A DNA stretch of 64,000 nt from Isoetes taiwanensis (Eukaryota; Streptophyta; Lycopodiopsida; Isoetales; Isoetaceae): positions 298,303 through 362,302 of the forward strand of contig JAJEKV010000305.1 of the NCBI GenBank assembly GCA_021234155.1. Direction: 5' to 3'. A model generated the notes under the pieces. The model saw nothing but the letters and a program-made list of their open reading frames with translations. It made no database searches and had not been told where the DNA came from. Numbering within the stretch: the first letter of the stretch is position 1; every line of letters begins with the position of its first letter. Made by a program: the position numbers and the translations under genes. Shown here piece after piece: positions 1-11,049 of the stretch.

Positions 1-379
1 CATTGCGTCTGTGGGTTTTGAAATAGCTTAGATTTGTACCTTCTTGATGGCTATTCTGATGAACAATACTCGGGGTGTGCTTTATGGTTTGGAATATGGC
101 CATTGGGCAGTACCAATCTGTGATCTATAGGAGATTGTAATAATTGCATGGTCTTTTCTCTTGGACATGATTGGAGGCTTCTCTTATTCTGAAAGTTGTT
201 GTTGGGCACCAGTTTGGCCCGTGCTCCTTTGTCCCAGCCAAGGGATGCTTTGTTTGTTTGTAGGTGATTTCAGTAGTAGTTCTGATAAGGCCATGGGGTA
301 CCAGAGGAGGAGGACTCTTGGACCATCCCATTCTTGGCCCAATGGTTTTGACAAGATCCAGTTGGGTTAGATGCATATG
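1..379. other. No gene recognised
   Basis: Unique-looking, moderately T-rich sequence. Short overlapping open frames occur on both strands, but none has a domain or motif I recognise and none extends across the interval. Confidence 0.5.
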
Positions 380-755
380 GGCTAGGCACAGATGTTAATA
401 TTCGAGGCGCTTTGTTGTTGCGTTGCTCGCAACAATGCATTCTTGATTTTGGGTGGGCTTCATCGAGTGTCAACATCTGTCCAAGTATTGTATCCATGCT
501 TTATCTCCACTTCATTTCAGTTGCTTGCGCAAAGACAATGTGCTTATATTTCTAATCATAGGGCCAGGTTTTTTGAAGGCAAGTGTAGTGGATGCATGGA
601 GAAGAGCTGCTTCTATTTGGGGCAGTTTTGTACCTATTTTCTACTGTACTTGTTATGTTATAATTCTTCCATTTGGCTATGAGGGCCTTTTGAGTCTAGG
701 AAATTGGCTGTTTGTATGTAACTTTTATATCAATAAAAAGCAGCAACCTTACCTT

Positions 756-786
<31 letters not shown>
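380..786 (+). mobile_element. poly(A)-tailed retrosequence, 3' end
   Basis: An AATAAA hexamer at 732-737 is followed about 20 nt later by an uninterrupted run of about 30 A (757-786), the arrangement expected at the 3' end of a reverse-transcribed mRNA or LINE copy. The upstream 350 bases have no recognisable reading frame, so I cannot say which gene or LINE it came from. I see no clear target-site duplication. The lysine run at the end of an open frame here is only the translated tail. Confidence 0.4.
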
Positions 787-788
<2 letters not shown>

Positions 789-992
789 AAGAAAGCTCCA
801 ATGGTTGTGCCTCTGATGGTTGTGCTTCTGTGGAGATTAAAATCTTGAGGACCTCTGGTTTGGTATTTCTTGTTTGATGCTGGCTTATATGTTAGATGCT
901 TCTCTTTGGAGCTTTAACTAGATGCTTAGAGGCAAAAAAAAAAAAGGGGGACCATTGATTAGAGGCGCTCGACCGGTTGTAGCAAGAAGTTC

Positions 993-1076
993 TGTTCCAT
1001 TGCTTTCTCGTAATAAAAAGAGGGATTTTTGAAAGAGTTTTGTTCCATTGCTTTCTTGTAATAGAAAGAGGGATTT
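993..1076. repeat. Tandem duplication, about 48-bp period
   Basis: Two near-identical copies of a segment beginning TGTTCCATTGCTTTC and ending GAGGGATTT. They start at 993 and 1041 and differ at a few bases. Confidence 0.8.
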
Positions 1077-1144
1077 ATTATAAAGAAAATGTGCTCTGGT
1101 GACGTCGATCTGACTTGGAGGTAAGGATCTCTCAGTCTAGAAGA

Positions 1145-1257
1145 GAGATATTCACTATTTCTCCCTAGAAGAGAGATATTCACTATTTCTCCCTGAGATA
1201 TTCACTATTTCTCCCTGCCTATTGCCTGAACAAGAGAAATATTCACTATTTCTCCCT
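1145..1257. repeat. Minisatellite, TTCACTATTTCTCCCT core
   Basis: Four copies of GAGATATTCACTATTTCTCC-type units start at about 1145, 1173, 1195 and 1234. The spacing is irregular (28, 22, 39 bp) and the last copy reads GAGAAATATT. With the duplication just upstream it may be the edge of an old LTR, but I see no LTR ends. Confidence 0.75.
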
Positions 1258-1261
1258 ACTT

Positions 1262-1875
1262 ATTGTCCGAACAGGGTTCAAGCATACCGCATTCAATGAT
1301 TTATAAGATTTTTTGTTGTATTATTTGAATAGTTGTTTTGCACAATTTGTTTTTGTTTTTGTTTTGCACCATTAGTTTGGGCATGAGTTCTCAAATAAAA
1401 AATTGCTGACCTTGGATGTGGAAGATTCCAAGGAATTTTTCATGGAATCTTTCACAATCCGAGCCTCTAAAAAATAAGACTTTATGATCATGCATAATAA
1501 TTCTTTGCTGGCTTTATGTACATGGTAGAGAAAAATGCATCCATCCTCAATTTTCTTACGTTTTTAGTCCCAACGCTGTTTTACCAAGAACTATATAGCA
1601 AAGAGAGAAAGAGACAGCATTAAAAGTGAACAAGCTTAATATTTCTGAATGGACACGAAATTCATATCTGATACTTTATGAATGGTTTTATTACAAAGAC
1701 ATGTTAAGCATAGAATCACCCCCAAGACGTTCTTTTGAGGAGCCGAACAATTTGTCCAGCTTCAGAGGACAGGATTGGTAAAATACAAATAAGTTAAGCT
1801 TCCCAAAGTTCCATTGCAGCTGGAAATAAAAATGGCCTTTTCTTATGACCAAACTACAAAACAGACCTCCAAACA
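1262..1875. other. 3' flank of the RETICULATA-related gene
   Basis: AT-rich non-coding sequence. The last 200 or so bases (about 1,640-1,875) probably include the 3' untranslated region of the minus-strand gene that ends at 1876. No other feature is visible. Confidence 0.5.
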
Positions 1876-3015
1876 TCAATTTTGAGAACCAACTTCAGCT
1901 GGGCCCTGTGAGGATCTGGCCTCCTTAATCTCTCCCAAGTTTATTTTCGAGTTTGAGATCAGGTTCTCTGTGACCTCTTTACAATAATCTGCTGAAGCAC
2001 TCTCTGATTTCTGTGAGCCAGTAAGGCGAGCCAATAGAACAAAAGTATAGCCACCTAGAAGATTATTCAAAGCACGAGTGAACAGCACAGAGGCCTTAAA
2101 GGCTGAAGGAGGCAGCATATTGGCAAGGCTGAATTCAAATCCATTCAGTGCCTGATATCTAAGATTGCTGCTGAATGCCATATGCAAACCCCATGTTACA
2201 GCATTAAGAAAAGTTGGAGGTGGCTTGTTCTGAAGAACAAAATTTTGATCCATCTTTTTTCTGGCATTAAGCAGACCATTTGACAAAGCAGTTCCAAACA
2301 ATCCTGCCAAAAATCCTACTCCAGAAAATATCAAACCCTTATATACGAAAGTTCCACCCCTGTCTAGAAGAGAATAAGCACCGGGCTCAAACATATGTCC
2401 TGCAGGACACTTAGCAAAAATTCCTGGCAATCCTGCCCCTATTGCAGCAGCAGCAGATGTAGGGGCCAGCAAATACATCAGAGTAAAATTAAGTATAGAT
2501 CCTACTACTATAGTCGAGAAAACAAAATCCAGCTCATTGAGACCAAAATTAGGGCGAGAAGCCATGTCTCCTAAAACATTAGCTCCAACTCCGACAACTT
2601 CTTCCATCAAAACCTTGAAAGGAAACTGAGGATCTGCTTTCACTCTGTCTTTCCAACCTTGAAAAAAAAGACTTAAAATACCTCCAGGGTTATTTAATGC
2701 CGAGCTATCATCTGATCCGCCATTATCACCGCCTTTTCCCCACGATCCACCATTGCCACCATCGTTATTGAAACCTCCTGTGCCGTTATTACCACCTTCC
2801 AGGATCATGTAAGGCTCTTCATGCAGTGTGGAAGAAGCTAAGAAGAGATTTTGAAAGGAAGTATGAGAAGAAAAAAAAGATCGAGGTAAAAGCTTTCCTT
2901 GAAAGCTGAGATTTTGAGATTTTGGGCCGATCCGGATTCTGTTATATGCACAGAGCAATGGAGGAGCAAAAAAAGTTGTATTCGCCATAGCCAGAGATGC
3001 CGCCGCCGGATCCAT
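1876..3015 (-). CDS. RETICULATA-related protein (DUF3411), chloroplast
   Basis: Single open frame of 379 codons, intact from ATG to stop. Residues 1-70 are rich in Ser/Ala/Phe with few acidic residues, like a plastid transit peptide. Residues 74-101 are a Gly/Asn linker. Residues about 110-333 match the DUF3411 domain of RETICULATA and RETICULATA-RELATED proteins: GGILSLFFQGWKDRVKADP (111-129), a hydrophobic segment around 165-185, CPAGHMFEPGAYSLLDRGG (203-221), a second hydrophobic segment at 225-244, and SSNLRYQALNG (282-292). Family members sit in the plastid envelope and affect leaf mesophyll development and metabolism; no catalytic activity is established. The start was chosen as the first ATG ahead of the transit peptide. 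No intron interrupts it and it is not embedded in a recognisable element, so it is the best candidate for a working host gene here. I cannot say which RER paralogue it is. Confidence 0.92.
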   Translation of the reverse strand: MDPAAASLAMANTTFFAPPLLCAYNRIRIGPKSQNLSFQGKLLPRSFFSSHTSFQNLFLASSTLHEEPYMILEGGNNGTGGFNNDGGNGGSWGKGGDNGGSDDSSALNNPGGILSLFFQGWKDRVKADPQFPFKVLMEEVVGVGANVLGDMASRPNFGLNELDFVFSTIVVGSILNFTLMYLLAPTSAAAAIGAGLPGIFAKCPAGHMFEPGAYSLLDRGGTFVYKGLIFSGVGFLAGLFGTALSNGLLNARKKMDQNFVLQNKPPPTFLNAVTWGLHMAFSSNLRYQALNGFEFSLANMLPPSAFKASVLFTRALNNLLGGYTFVLLARLTGSQKSESASADYCKEVTENLISNSKINLGEIKEARSSQGPAEVGSQN

Positions 3016-3077
3016 ACTCCCCCCCCTCTGTTTAGAGCTCGGCTTCTGTTTGGGTACTTAAACGGTCCATATTGGCT

Positions 3078-3156
3078 CCCTTTTGAGATCTAAAGGCTTA
3101 GAAAGAAGGTTCTCCACTAGCCCTTTTGAGATCTAACGGCTCAGATAGATTCTCCA
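3078..3156. repeat. Direct repeat in the promoter region
   Basis: Two imperfect copies of a 37-39 bp segment, CCCTTTTGAGATCTAAAGG-type and ending TTCTCCA, start at about 3078 and 3121. They lie 63-141 bp upstream of the start codon of the minus-strand RETICULATA-related gene, so they could be part of its promoter or 5' leader. Confidence 0.6.
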
Positions 3157-3401
3157 TTGTGTTAGTGAACCTTGAACTGTATTTTTTATTTTATACAAGC
3201 GTTTATAGTATATTTGTCGTTGTCGCTTGTATGCTTTCAACACGTTCTCTCTTTGTATCAATCTCCCTATCAATTGTTGCATTTACGTATTTGATTAGCA
3301 AATATGCAATCTAAGTTGCCTAGTGGCATGTGCACCCATTGTGTATAGACAACTATATGCTCAACAACAATTACCATCCGAGTACGTCGCTAAAATATCA
3401 G

Positions 3402-3516
3402 TGATTAGGATACATGCTTACTTATGAAAGCCCCAACCTTCCAACCATGCCAACATGCATCATTGATTAGAATGCATGCTTACTCACGAAAGCACCAACC
3501 TTCCAACCATGCCAAC
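3402..3516. repeat. Tandem duplication, about 60-bp period
   Basis: The segment GATTAGGATACATGCTTACT through CCTTCCAACCATGCCAAC is repeated as GATTAGAATGCATGCTTACT and so on from about 3463. It lies just left of the foldback hairpin and shares the phrase GCCAACC..TTGGCG with other nearby repeats. Confidence 0.75.
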
Positions 3517-3546
3517 TTGCCAACCGAAATTGGCGAAAGATGGGGT

Positions 3547-3694
3547 AGATAACGCCCTGGGCCGAGGGCGTTACCATAAAAAAAGATTGAGGCATGGCCA
3601 AAATGGCGAGGACGTGCGCAGCACGCCCGAGCCATTTTGGCCATGCCGATTTTTTTTTTTTTATGGTGAACGCTCGAGGGCCAGGACGTTATCT
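3547..3694. repeat. Foldback (hairpin) MITE-like element
   Basis: The two halves are inverted copies of each other over about 70 nt. AGATAACGCCCTGG at the left end pairs with the right end, whose reverse complement is AGATAACGTCCTGG. The centre has a perfect 17-bp arm, GGCATGGCCAAAATGGC at 3591-3607 and its complement at 3631-3647. A/T runs next to the central arms also pair. Such a structure is typical of foldback elements or a recent MITE. No unambiguous target duplication was found. Confidence 0.8.
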
Positions 3695-3886
3695 CCCTTA
3701 ACACACTGCCCCGAGAGTTTTGGGCCATCCGATCACCATCAAAATCGATCAAAATCGTCCATTCGATAACATCCTAGTAACACCCTAGGATGTTTTGAAG
3801 TAGCAATGTGTTATGGCTCATAACATCATTGACCAAGATTGATCTCAACCGTTGGATCACTATAAACTTGAGGGGCAATGTGTTAA

Positions 3887-4228
3887 GGAGAGGTTGGTCT
3901 GAGAATGCGCCAACCGAGGTTGGCTTTGTCTATTTTTAGAGTATAAAAAAACATGGAAGTACAAAAAATTCAAGAAAATTCGACATGTGAGAGAATTTGC
4001 AATCGGGAAGCATAACTACCTATGATCATGTCGAAGCACACTGACCTGCCAACTGAATTTGGCGAAAGATGGAGAGGTTGATCTGAGAATGCCAATTGAG
4101 GTTGGCCTTTGTCTATTTCTAGAGTATAAAAAAAATATGAAAGTACAAAAAATTCAAGAAAATTCAACATATGAAAGAATTTGCAATTGGGAAGCATAAC
4201 TGCCTATGATCATGTCGAAACACACTAA
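3887..4228. repeat. Tandem duplication, about 184-bp period
   Basis: Unit 1 starts GGAGAGGTTGGTCTGAGAA at 3887 and unit 2 starts GGAGAGGTTGATCTGAGAA at 4071. Both run through AGAGTATAAAAAAA and AAAATTCAAGAAAATTC to TATGATCATGTCGAA. The copies differ by scattered substitutions, mostly C to T or G to A. Confidence 0.85.
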
Positions 4229-4829
4229 ACGCATGCTAGATTTGCCAAAAATACATAAGCAAAAGACGGAATTGCCAAGGTGAATCCTGCATCTGATTCA
4301 AGATTGGAATAGAATTTTCTAGCCTTTGATTAATCAACTGGATCTGGATATATCGATGCGATGCTGGCAACAGAGCAGCAACAATAAGTTCGCGTTGATG
4401 GGAGCATGGAGGCTCCAATTTCGCGCAGAAGAGGACAAAAAAAGGCAGCCAAACCATTTTTTAAAAAGATTGTCAACTTCGATTGGTGTTGACCAACTCC
4501 AACTGCAGCTGGAAAAGGTTAGGAAAAAGGGCCTCATGAAAGTGATTAGCATGCTTGCCTAAATGGAAGTACAAGATTTTTCAGAATTCTAGCATGTCTA
4601 TGTATTTGTTCACCTGTGCAAACTTTGACGTGACACATGCAAAGCTATTTTCATATCAAGCGTCCAGAGAAAGAGAAGCAAAAGTAAAAAGCAACAACAA
4701 CAGCAAAAAACGCAAAAAAAGAAAAAAAAAAAACTTTCGATCTCTCGAATTCCAAGTTCTTCAAGTGAGACAAGCAAACTACCTATTCCATAGTTTCAAC
4801 CTTTTGGGTTGGTGGCTTTCTTGCATCAA
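4229..4829. other. No gene recognised
   Basis: Non-coding sequence with short open frames on both strands and a purine-rich AAAAAACGCAAAAAAAG stretch around 4,700-4,730. I see no domain, repeat end or RNA gene. Confidence 0.5.
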
Positions 4830-5861
4830 GATTGCCCCAGTTCCTTTGTTGCAAGCATCTGTAGCTCATAAGGTTTCTCTAGGGCAGGGAGCACTAGCAT
4901 TGGTGTTGTTGTGAGGGCTACTTTTAGTTCCTCAAAAGCACTATTGCACTTATCTATCCAAGCACCTTGCCATTTCTTGGTGTTCTTCTTTGTCGTCTTT
5001 GTTAGAGAAGCTGCTATGCGTGAGTAATCCCCTAGGCCTAGTAAAATTAGAAATTCCTTAACATTCTTTGGTGTCGGCCATTTCTCTATTGTTTTGACTT
5101 TGGCTATAGGTCTGTGGATAGTCCATTTGCTCCTACTATGTGGCCTAGGTAATCCACAATAAATACCGCAAATGAGGACTTGCTCCTTTTTGCATATAGT
5201 TTGTTCTTCCTAAGAACATCAAAATCATGTCTCAAGTTTGTCACATTCGTGTTGAAGGACTTGAGTACATGAGCACGTCATCAAAAAATGTGCTAATAGA
5301 CTTATCCAAGTATCTACAGAAGATGTAATGCATGAACATTGTTGGTGCGTTGCATAGGCTAGAAGGCTGTGAATTTGTAATGGCGTACCATGTTCTAGAA
5401 CCAGTTTTATGCATGTCCACTTCTTTGATACCACTTTGATGGTATCCTGATTGGTGATCAATCTTTGAAAAGAGTTTGGCACCTTGCAATTGATTAAACA
5501 GATCAGCTGCTCTTGAAAGGGACGTGTTCTTTATAATATCCTTATTCAATCTACATTTGTTGGCCGATCTTATTTTCCAAGAAGAAGGATGGCTCGTAAG
5601 AATGTGCATCAAAAACTTCTTTAGTTGAACTTTGAGCTCGAACATTTTGCATTTTGCATGCCTATGTAGTGGCTTGACCATTGGCTTGGCATCTGCGACA
5701 CGCTTAATTTCACATTCTACTTCCCGCCATAGGGATATATGAGGAGTCTTTTCTAGAATTTATCATCATACTCTGCCTTGAGTTCTTTTATCTTTTATAG
5801 AACAACTTTTTTTTCTTGGTTTTCTTTCAACTCGAGTAACACTAAGATTAGCTCCACATAA
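4830..5861 (-). pseudogene. Ty3/gypsy reverse transcriptase fragment
   Basis: Minus-strand frames give the Ty3-type RT palm: LFNQLQGAKLFSKIDHQSGY (catalytic D in FSKID), NAPTMFMHYIF, and FFDDVLMYSS, where the active-site box reads FFDD. Towards 4,830 come YLGHIV and a WPTPKNVKEFLILLGLGDYS thumb-like block, then the start of RNase H (YELQMLATKELGQ). Upstream (5,700-5,860) is the acidic linker that precedes RT. Several frameshifts separate these blocks and integrase is absent. It belongs to the same element as the protease at 18.8-19.3 kb. Confidence 0.8.
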
Positions 5862-6588
5862 TCTATCTATCTATATATATATAGTAATAAAAGCAAAAAA
5901 TGATAGTTTGTGCAGCATCTCTCGGATGTTAGATGAAATGGAAGGTCGAGATGTCTTTCCCCAATTTTCATGAGCAGTTGGGGTCTCCTTCATCCTTATG
6001 TGGTTTCTTGCCATGCTTTCTGTGAGGCACCTACGTAATAAGTTCTCATCTTTTATATGATCTTCTTCATTTTTCTAAATACTAATACATCTCTAGATAC
6101 TCTGCCATCAATTTGCTTAAAGAGAATGAGACCTCGCTTGGTCGGTAGCCTTGCACTTGCACCAGATTCTAGATTCTGACGACCATCTTTCGACCATCGC
6201 TTCATTCCTAAGTAAGCATGCATCCTCCTATAATTTCTTTTCTTTTCTACTCCAGTAATGAACATCATAACTTATGTTGAGAGCCACGCAGGAACTATTC
6301 TCACATCCATTTGTTGGTTGTTTTCATAGGTAAATGCCCCTTATTGTAATTTCTTTCTATTTATCATTGTGGAGACTAAGAAGATACTCAATAACGACTT
6401 TGAATTTCATTTGGTAGCCTCCTTAAAAGAGCAAGACATGCAACAGAAGTCATGCCCTCTCATGTATCTGGAGTTGGTATCTCATGTAAGTTTTTTCTTG
6501 CTTGCTTAGACGAACTATGTTTTCGTATTCCTTCAAACAGATTGGCGGCAATATGTTTAGCAGTTAGTGCTAGCTAATATTTATTACA
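5862..6588. other. Left part of Helitron body, no gene
   Basis: Contains (CTAT)n/(TA)n at the terminus and otherwise non-coding sequence. A minus-strand frame at 6,053-6,268 has no similarity I recognise. Confidence 0.4.
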
Positions 6589-6592
6589 TGCC

Positions 6593-6614
6593 GGGTAAAA
6601 GCATGAAAGGGTGT
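6593..6614 (+). repeat. Left terminal inverted repeat of the 9.27-kb transposon
   Basis: Begins GGGTAAAAGCATGAAAGGGT and matches 15844-15865 on the other strand without mismatch over 22 bp. It is preceded by target duplication TGCC at 6589-6592. Similarity ends right after GTGT. Confidence 0.9.
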
Positions 6615-6699
6615 ACGTACATCGTACTGAATTGAAGGACGAATTTGTGCTTTTTTGGGGTACATTTTAGATGTACATCAAGATACTATGGTTTGTCGT

Positions 6700-9600
6700 T
6701 TTGTGTCAGATATGCAATGATTGCAAGATCATCCCTGACATTCCCCCCGAAATTCTTGGTTAACCACCGAACCACCGAACCAATTCGAATGGATCCGTCC
6801 CTCCCTTTCCGAAATCCCCCCCTTTCACAGGACGAACACCGAACGAATTCCAGAAGCAAATACATGCCAATTGAATCTACAAGAAATACAAATCAATTTC
6901 AATGCTCATGGAGGGTGAGAATTCCAATGGAAGTGATGGTTCTAAGCGCCAAGTATGCCGACATTGGCGGTGTTATGCCACAAAACAAATAAAGCGGCGT
7001 GTTGGCAAGGTCGGTGGATTGCATCCTCGATTCCGTCGGCCAAACGCTTTCGCCCAGATCAAAGATTAGTTTTTGTGATCGCTTTGTTGCAAGATGACAG
7101 CTTTTTTTCGTTTTCAAACCCGTAATTGGAAATCCTTCCGGGTTATTGTTATGAAATCAATGATCAGAAGCTTGAAAGATGGGCTTCAAGAAGTAAAGTC
7201 CGCTAATAGCAAAGATAAATTGGATGCAAAACATTCATCATTATCAATGATTGTTGGAAAAAAGGAGATATAAACAAGAATGTTTCTTCAAAATTGCTAA
7301 AGATACGACCAAGAAATTTATCCAAAGTGCAAAAGAAGAAGGAAGATAATGTCATTAAGTGGAGCAAATGTATGGGCTTTGGCCGGAAGGATGCCAAGAT
7401 CAAATAGAATCGATGATTCAATCAAATGTCAGGGTTACGTGAATTTTGGCTTGATAATACCAAAGTTTCACCAAAGGTTAGAGATGTCATGAAGAGGAGA
7501 ACACAAGCAATACAATACCTTGATATCTCCTGAGTGTTTGCTCTTGTAATTGAATCAATTCAGTTTTGGAGATTATGTTTTCTTCCAAAATTCTTTCATG
7601 ACTTTCTTCTGTACATTCTAGTTCTGTTCCGAGTGACCTGTTAATGAATACACATGGTTTTCATGAAATGTATTGCATTTTACATTGTTTACATTTATAC
7701 ATTGTTTACATAGTAGCAGAAATCTTGCAGTGATGTGCTATTAGGTACTTTTTAGATGTACATCCATTAACACTTACATGTCCATGCAGCTGCATTTACA
7801 TGTACTTGAATATCAAAATTACATCATTTTACATTTTAGTGTACTTTCAGGTAATGAAGCCAAACAAATCAGACATATGTACATTAGTTGTACTAATATT
7901 GTAACATTAATGTGATGTACTAATATTGGAACATTAATTAGATGTACATTAGATGTACACTGGATGTACATTGGATGTACAATAACAAATCAGTGGAACT
8001 GTTGGCTGTACATTAGATGTACTGATGTACATTAGATGTACAGTAACAGATCAGTGGAACTGTTGGATGGACATTTTATGTACATAGAACATACATTAAT
8101 TGTACAATAGTATAGTTCAATACTCTTTTGGCATCCGGGTTTGACATCATTTTGCTAACATGGTCTTTAATGCTTTTGTTATTGGTCGAAGCTTTATCAT
8201 CAGTTTGTATATCGTAATCCCCGATACCAAAATTACCGACCGGCTCGAAGTATCCAAACCCTGATTGCATAAGGAAATTGAAGGAGAGAAACACATGTTG
8301 TTGTGTCAAACATGAGCAAGCAGATCCGCACGTAAAGGCCTTCAATGATATGAGGAGATCCCTACATGTTAATTGCACTTTTGCCGGCGGGCAGTTGTTC
8401 CGCGGCATCCCAAAGAAACAATGGAGTATGTCAAGCAAACAAGAAGACTTTTGATAATGTTAGTATCTTGTGGAGGTCAACAAGTTATGAGAAATATGTG
8501 ACGGATGAATGGCATAAACTAAAATGCATCAAAGGCTTAATGTGATGAATATGGAGGAAGAAATTAGACATCCGTCCAAATGAGGAAGATGGAGTTGAGA
8601 ATGTGGTGGCAAGTATATGCATATGTCAATGAGCCATCCAAAAGGTACATCCGAAGGCTTAGATTAGTTGATCGTAATGACAAAGCATCTGCTTTGTTAA
8701 AGAACATGAAAAATCAGCTTGCTAAGTTCCTGATCATAACTTTACAAAGACAATCGGGCAGAGCAAACGGTTTAAAAGATGTGTTGAGAAACTCCCGGAT
8801 AATAGTGTGTTGTCCGTTGTTGACTTTGCGAGAACTACACATTGAAACCAGGGGACGTAGTGCAATCCGAGCATTGGAATCTGATCAAATTAGTATTTTG
8901 GTCCATATTTCAATGATGAAAATAGAAGGTAAGCTTAAAAAACGGTGCATTTCTATGTTTCGATGACGGTGAAGCATGACACTCATTTTGTGCAACATGG
9001 TTTTAAATTACATTTGGGGTGGCTTAAGAATAATGGAGGTGGACACATAAACCTTCATTATGTGTGGTCGGATAGTTGTGCATCTCAATTCAAATCTGCG
9101 GGCATGGTATGGAATCGTAGATACCATGTTGAAAAATAAAATTCGAGTGATATGGAATTTCTTTGGATCCGCCATGGGAAAGGCACGCATGATGGCGAGC
9201 CCGGTATAGCAAAGTTGTGGCTTGAGAGCGAAAGCAGAGAAAACAAAATGGCATGCCGGTGACAGTAAAAGCGGCTTTTGTGCGCTTTTAAGGGCCAAGG
9301 AATCGATTGTGAAAGGGTGTTTTGGGAGGTTGGAAAACAGATGTGAACAGCAGCAAGCATTCAATTGCAAGACTTTACCACGGTACTCGCCAGATACATT
9401 ACAGGTCAACTATAAACCCAAAGATCCAACAAAGTTGCTATATGCACCACTCTCGTGCTTTTGTGATGCTTGCATTAACTTCAATTGGTTGAATTGTGAG
9501 AACATTAAACATTGTGGAGAATGGTCTCTAAAAGTTTGAGCCCACGTGATCATATTGCCTCTCGTGTTGAAGCTGAAAAATGATGTGGATGTTTTGTATC

Positions 9601-9880
9601 AGAGGACTAGGCCGGGTTTAGATGACACCTTGAAGTCGCTGTTCGGATGTATTTGTGTCTTTTGCAAAGCACTGCACAATGTGGAAGGTGTTTCATACTA
9701 TGTTCTCATGTGCACCAGGAAAAGCATGCATTGGAAGAAGATTCAATTGATGACTATGGAAATGAATACTCTGCCGGCACTAGTGTCATTGAAGGACAAT
9801 ATTATGAACTAATCCCCGCCGCCACAATAAGTATAAACCGCTTCCTACTAAGAATGTTTTGGTACCTGCAGAACTGGTGA
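6700..9880 (+). pseudogene. Transposase of the 9.27-kb element (DDD type), frameshifted
   Basis: Fragments in several + frames make one protein. An N-terminal block at about 7,440-7,530 reads LREFWLDNTKVSPKVRDVMK. A putative first catalytic Asp lies in VVDFA at about 8,817-8,830, in a block whose shifted frame continues ENYTLKPGDVVQSEHWN. VKHDTHFVQHGFKLHLGWL at about 8,965-9,020 is followed by WSDSCASQFKSA, with the second Asp codon at 9071-9073. After a frameshift, HGKGTHDGEPG has the third Asp at 9191-9193. A Cys-rich block SCFCDACINF at 9,450-9,480 and a C-terminal YYVLMCTRK/GQYYELIP block follow to about 9,880. This order matches a plant transposase-like family I remember but cannot name formally; the second copy at 53.4-55.7 kb has the same blocks. 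Several frameshifts and a Gly-to-Ser change after the second Asp make it non-functional. Confidence 0.7.
7736..8106. repeat. TGTACAT/ATGTACA palindrome array 1
   Basis: About 15 GTACAT or ATGTACA motifs in 370 bp, many as the compound ATGTACATTAGATGTACA. A 50-bp stretch ending in CAGTGGAACTGTTGG is duplicated at about 7,990 and 8,050. The same motif recurs at 10,083-10,146, 13,908-14,330 and near both ends, and is rare elsewhere in the window, so it belongs to this transposon. By analogy with other DNA transposons, such arrays can be transposase-binding sites. Confidence 0.8.
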
Positions 9881-10082
9881 TTGGGGTTGAATCCCATTCA
9901 AGAAAGTAAAACACAAGATGAAGGGGCAAGCACAACATTTCACTTGCCGATGAAGTCCATGAGACATTGTTATCACAACTTCCAAAGAATTGTAGATGAC
10001 ATGGACTAAGTCGATCTGTAGTACTTTCCAGAAATATTGTAATACTTTGTTATAAGAAATGAAGAACCGGACTACTTCGAAG

Positions 10083-10150
10083 TGCATTATGTACATCAAT
10101 GTACATAAGATGTACAACAAATGTACATCTTATGTACATATGTTGTACAT
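10083..10150. repeat. TGTACAT palindrome array 2
   Basis: Seven overlapping TGTACA/GTACAT motifs within 70 bp. It lies between the 3' ends of the plus-strand transposase and the minus-strand HAD gene, that is, in the tail-to-tail interval. Confidence 0.75.
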
Positions 10151-10389
10151 TCGTAAATATTATAAAAATTTGTTAAGTGTAAGTTGATTAGAATTGAACA
10201 CAAGAAAGTTGAATTGCATAAACATTAAAAAAATGGTTTCAGTCATGGCAAAGATAAGAAATGGACAGTTTTCATGTACAAATGGTTGATATATTTATAT
10301 TGTGGACATAAATACAACACACTTAGAAAATGAGCATGGCTCATAATTCATGACCAAGCTTCAAAATGTCGGTAGGAGCCTGATATCTT

Positions 10390-11049
10390 ATGACTATTGC
10401 ATCATGTCTTCCGGCCGAGAGGCTCAAGAGATATCCTCTAAAAGCAAAGAGTCCATGCGGTTTCTATAGCACGTGCCATCGGCAAACCTTTCCATCCTAC
10501 ATGGCTCGCGTGATCTTCCAGACACGTGCCTTCCCCAAGGGTTGTGCAACAAGTGATTTGTTGCCAATATACCTTTCATGGTTGCTCGTTCCTCATAATT
10601 TTCAATTTGCTCAACCTTTTTCCAAAGTTCAGAACAAAGAAGATAGAGGGCGATAATCGGTCCCCAACCCTATGTACTTGCAGCTTGTGTTGGTTTGTAT
10701 TACCTCTGGGTGCAAAGCAGTAACTCTATCTCTTAGTTTCTTAATAGTCTTTTGTGTTTCAGTCCATTCATCTACAAAGCAAATGAAGATCACTTAATTA
10801 TGTATACACACTCATAATTGTACCAATAAGAAAGACAAGAAAAACAGAGTACTCAAGTGCAATGAACAAAAACTTTGATACATATATTCATAACATTTGA
10901 ATTTGTACATCAGTCAAAGTCTGTACCAACAATGGGCCAGTCAAGAGGCCAATAACATGATGGCGCTTTCTCCATTCCTTTGTTCGTGATATTGACTAAA
11001 TTTAGGCAACAAAGCACCCAAGTTTGCCATAGTTTGCCAAAGAAAAATC
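10390..11049 (-). other. Coding-like minus-strand sequence, unidentified
   Basis: Minus-strand frames near 10,390-10,660 and 10,980-11,100 have coding character but I recognise no domain. They could be the 3' part of the HAD gene. The expected HAD motif IV (acidic VDD-type) was not found here. Confidence 0.3.

Noticed and set aside
453-848. 131-codon plus frame ending in a lysine run
   Set aside because: The lysines are the translated poly(A) tail of a retrosequence; no domain upstream.
8076-8438. 120-codon minus-strand frame
   Set aside because: It is antisense to the transposase linker, whose plus frames carry Cys/His-rich sequence consistent with the transposase.
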